Of a DNA stretch of 64,000 nucleotides, positions 61,620 to 64,000 are shown one piece after another. The notes under the pieces are model-generated. The model worked only from the letters and a program-made list of their open reading frames with translations. It was not told the origin of the DNA and did not search any database. Origin of the DNA: Seminavis robusta (lineage: Eukaryota; Bacillariophyta; Bacillariophyceae; Naviculales; Naviculaceae); contig CAICTM010000176.1 in NCBI GenBank assembly GCA_903772945.1, positions 35,250 through 99,249 on the forward strand, written 5' to 3'. Each line of letters starts with the position of its first letter. Positions within the stretch are counted from its first letter, which is position 1. The position numbers and the translations under genes were made by a program.

Positions 61620-64000
61620 TTATTTCGGTGCATGTCTGTCGAGGGTCTCGACGTTGACATTCTTGGTTCCAATGTCGCTCACGTTGTCTTTCCGAGCGAA
61701 CAAAATCAATCTCACTAGGCCGTCCTGCTGCATTGGTTCACGTAGTGCCACCTCGTATCCATATGCCTTGTTCGACTTGCCACTTGTCTTGTTCTCTGAC
61801 ATAAAGATAGCACCTACGTTATCGATCTTCACTTGCACAGGTAGTTCACGTTGATCTGTAGGAACTTCAGAATCTGCGCGATGAACGGGATTCTCGTACT
61901 GCTTCGCCACACGCGTAGAACTCAGCTTCGGAACTCGACAATGCTACGACCTTCTGTAGCTTGGACCTCCAGTGAATGAGTACACTTCGAGAAAGATCAT
62001 CATGGCGTGACCGATCTTCTGTTGTTCTTTCTCCGGCCCAATCCGAACCGAGAATACTTCCAATTTCCACGGTCCTTCGTTCTTCTCTGGTCTCATCAAA
62101 GTCCACGGTTCCTTGATCCAACACGTACTTTACACAGCGTAGCATTTCCTTGTACGCTGCCGGCGTTGCGCATCCCAAGACCTTAGCTAGCTCTCGTACC
62201 GCGTTGAGATTTCTGGCCTTGAATGCTTGATAAGGTACATGAGCATGCCTACTCCTGTTGATATCTGCTCTGTTGTTCTTCAGCATCCATTCACTCTGTT
62301 CGTCTGTCTTTACTATCCCGAGTCCAGGTGTTCCCGCAGTCTTGTACTTGGGTAGCTTCTGTACCTCCTCTCCGAATGTGGTTTGAATCTTCTTATCATG
62401 TGGGGTTGTCCCACCCATGCAGCACCTTTCGGGGATTCATCCGAACTCACAGCTCAGGTAGTCCGTGAGTTGTACTCTATGGTCATGTTCAGCCTCGATC
62501 TTTAATCCCTTGAAGCACTTCCTTGATATCGTCTTCTTCTCCAATGGTGAGATTGTCATCCACGTAACATAGAATCACGCTTATCTTCCCATTCTTGTTC
62601 GCATGAAGAGGCATGGATCACTAGGACATGAACGAATCCTAAGTCTTCCAGGACACTCGCAAACTTCAAGTAGTACTGTCGTGCGCTCTGGCAAGACCAT
62701 AGATGGTCTTTGCCAGTATGACACATTCGTCGTCTTGGTGTCTAGTCCTTTTGGGCAGCCATGTAGATGACTATCGTCCATGTCTCCATGTAGGATGCTT
62801 CTCAATATCGAAGATCATTGCTTTCGCTCTTCCCATCATTCTTTAGTAGTAGAATCAAAATGATGCGGAAGGTGATGTCGTTAGCCACCGGACTGTAATG
62901 TTGTCAAAATCAATTCCGGGTACTGACTGTAGCCGCAGGCCACCAATCTAGCTCTGAATCTTCCATTCCGCTGATTTCAGCACCCATTTGTGTTTAACAC
63001 ATCGTCTCCCTTCCTCCATTCTCTAGACTCTTGATCTTGCGCCAGACTTGAGTTTCTCCATCTTGTCTAGCTCGCCTTTGGATCGCCTCCCTCCACTTCC
63101 CTCGCTGAAATGGTTCCGCGTGGTCCCAAGCTTCATCGAACGTGCTTGCTTGGTGAACAGATACTTATACTTTGCTGGATCCTGAATCCTTGTGTCATAT
63201 GCGAAGTCTCCTTGATCAATAGGTGTGTCCTAGTCCTCCCGTCAAATCTACTTCTGATGCCGTGTACCCAACACTCCACCAGTCTTCATGTCTTTCCCAA
63301 AACGTTCTGTCATTGGAATCGTCAGAAAAGTTTGCAATTTCTCTCATTGGCGGTGATTCCGTTTGTTCGTGCTGAGTCTGTTATTTCTCTCCTCTTCGGA
63401 TGCATCGTCCGAAAATGCTTGTCATGAGGGAGCCCACCGTCATGAGGTTGTACCACGCTAGCTTGTCCAGTGTCTGTAGGGCCTGGGGGTTGTAGCTAGC
63501 ACTGAGTTTCTGTAGTTCCCGCGTTGCCTTGGATAGTTGGGTCGCGACCGGGTCAGGTGGTTTGGCTGTTGGGGTCGCGAGAACTTTATTAATCTTCTTG
63601 GTTTCTAGTGTGATTGCTCCTGCTTTGGTAGTCTTCGTGGGCTTAAGGAGCAGATCATGAGAGTTCGATTCCCGATTTTCTGTAGGTAGGACGCTGAGGA
63701 GTTTGTCTTTTCCAATATGTGTGAGTTCTTCTGCGGTGCTGGGTAGACCCATACCCTTCCATTCGGCATACGTCTTGTCCATCCAGATCACATCGCGTGT
63801 GAGTACTTGTGCTCCTGTTGCGATATTGTACATCTTGTACGTGTCTGCACTGTGATTCCGTGCTCTTCCAAGATACAGCATAGGTAATCCGCGATCTTGT
63901 AGTTTTCCCTTGATCTTTCCAACAAACTTGACGTATCCAACTTCTCCGAATCGTCGCAACTTGGATAATTGTGGAATGTCTTCTCCATAGAACATACGGG
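61620..64000 (-). mobile_element. Degenerate Ty1/copia LTR retrotransposon, cut by the right edge
   Basis: On the minus strand the domain order is integrase end, reverse transcriptase, RNase H, which is the copia order. The right-edge frame (63995-63381) carries integrase C-terminal and linker sequence (LRRFGEVGYVKFVGKIKGKL, LPMLYLGRARNHSADTYKMY). RT sequence appears at 62805-62581 and a YVDD catalytic motif at 62555-62566. RNase H sequence appears at 62418-61867 (KLQKVVALSSSEAEFYACGE) and, after a frame change, at 61910-61620 (VKIDNVGAIFMSENKTSGKS). The frame breaks several times and much of the RT is unreadable, so this copy is dead. Diatom copia families (CoDi) are the likely source. Only the 3' half is in the window. 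Confidence 0.75.

Noticed and set aside
1-64000. tRNA or rRNA genes and CRISPR arrays
   Set aside because: I saw no tRNA cloverleaf motifs, rRNA segments or regularly spaced repeat-spacer arrays while reading; a covariance-model scan was not possible.

Overview
The window looks like nuclear DNA of a pennate diatom, most like Seminavis robusta or a close relative; this is inferred from gene content and style, since no database was searched. The evidence is: short GT-AG introns (58 to about 130 nt) inside otherwise compact genes; a diatom-style LRR receptor N-terminus with its membrane segment and the downstream SPQ-KAF-WL block; class C (GABA-B-like) GPCRs; a receptor-type class III nucleotide cyclase; secreted CCPT-type cysteine-rich repeats; and PIF/Harbinger, MULE-like and Ty1/copia elements.

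Layout. 1-816 (-): N-terminal part of an LRR receptor-like protein running off the left edge. 1360-2268 (+): gamma-glutamylcyclotransferase-like protein. 3454-4972 (+): Beclin-1/ATG6 homologue with one intron. 5610-9709 (-): large two-exon protein with ubiquitin-like folds, a TIR-like WFVSHWWGE domain and LRRs. 10154-13154 (-): tandem pair of two-DEP-domain proteins. 15191-19889 (+): very long helical-repeat protein (OPR/HPR/FASTK-like) with a probable plastid-targeting leader. 20560-21736: decayed MULE-like transposase. 22151-25060 and 32496-35294 (+): two close GABA-B-like GPCR paralogues. Between them, 28007-31692 is a structurally complete PIF/Harbinger element (32-bp inverted repeats, TAA target duplication), but both of its ORFs carry an in-frame stop.

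35876-39000 holds small membrane and secreted proteins. 39235-41958 (+) is a TPR, beta-helix and MYND-finger protein. 42365-44554 is a decayed P-loop NTPase gene with a CRN-like header. 45105-45581 (-) is the SUMO E2 UBC9. 46082-47275 (+) is a membrane-anchored armadillo-type protein. 47501-49393 (-) is a secreted GH16 beta-glucanase with a mucin-like tail. 49964-52018 (+) holds an unknown or Uma2-like ORF and an F-box-like protein. 53309-57574 (+) is a 12-exon receptor-type nucleotide cyclase with 11- and 12-nt microexons. 58309-60696 has two unrecognised proteins, one probably lipid-anchored. From about 61600 to the right edge lies a degenerate Ty1/copia element on the minus strand.

The genes do not form a pathway. 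Several are sensing or signalling proteins (LRR receptor, TIR-like LRR protein, DEP pair, two GPCRs, cyclase). Exon joins were worked out by hand from splice consensus, reading frame and protein-family continuity.
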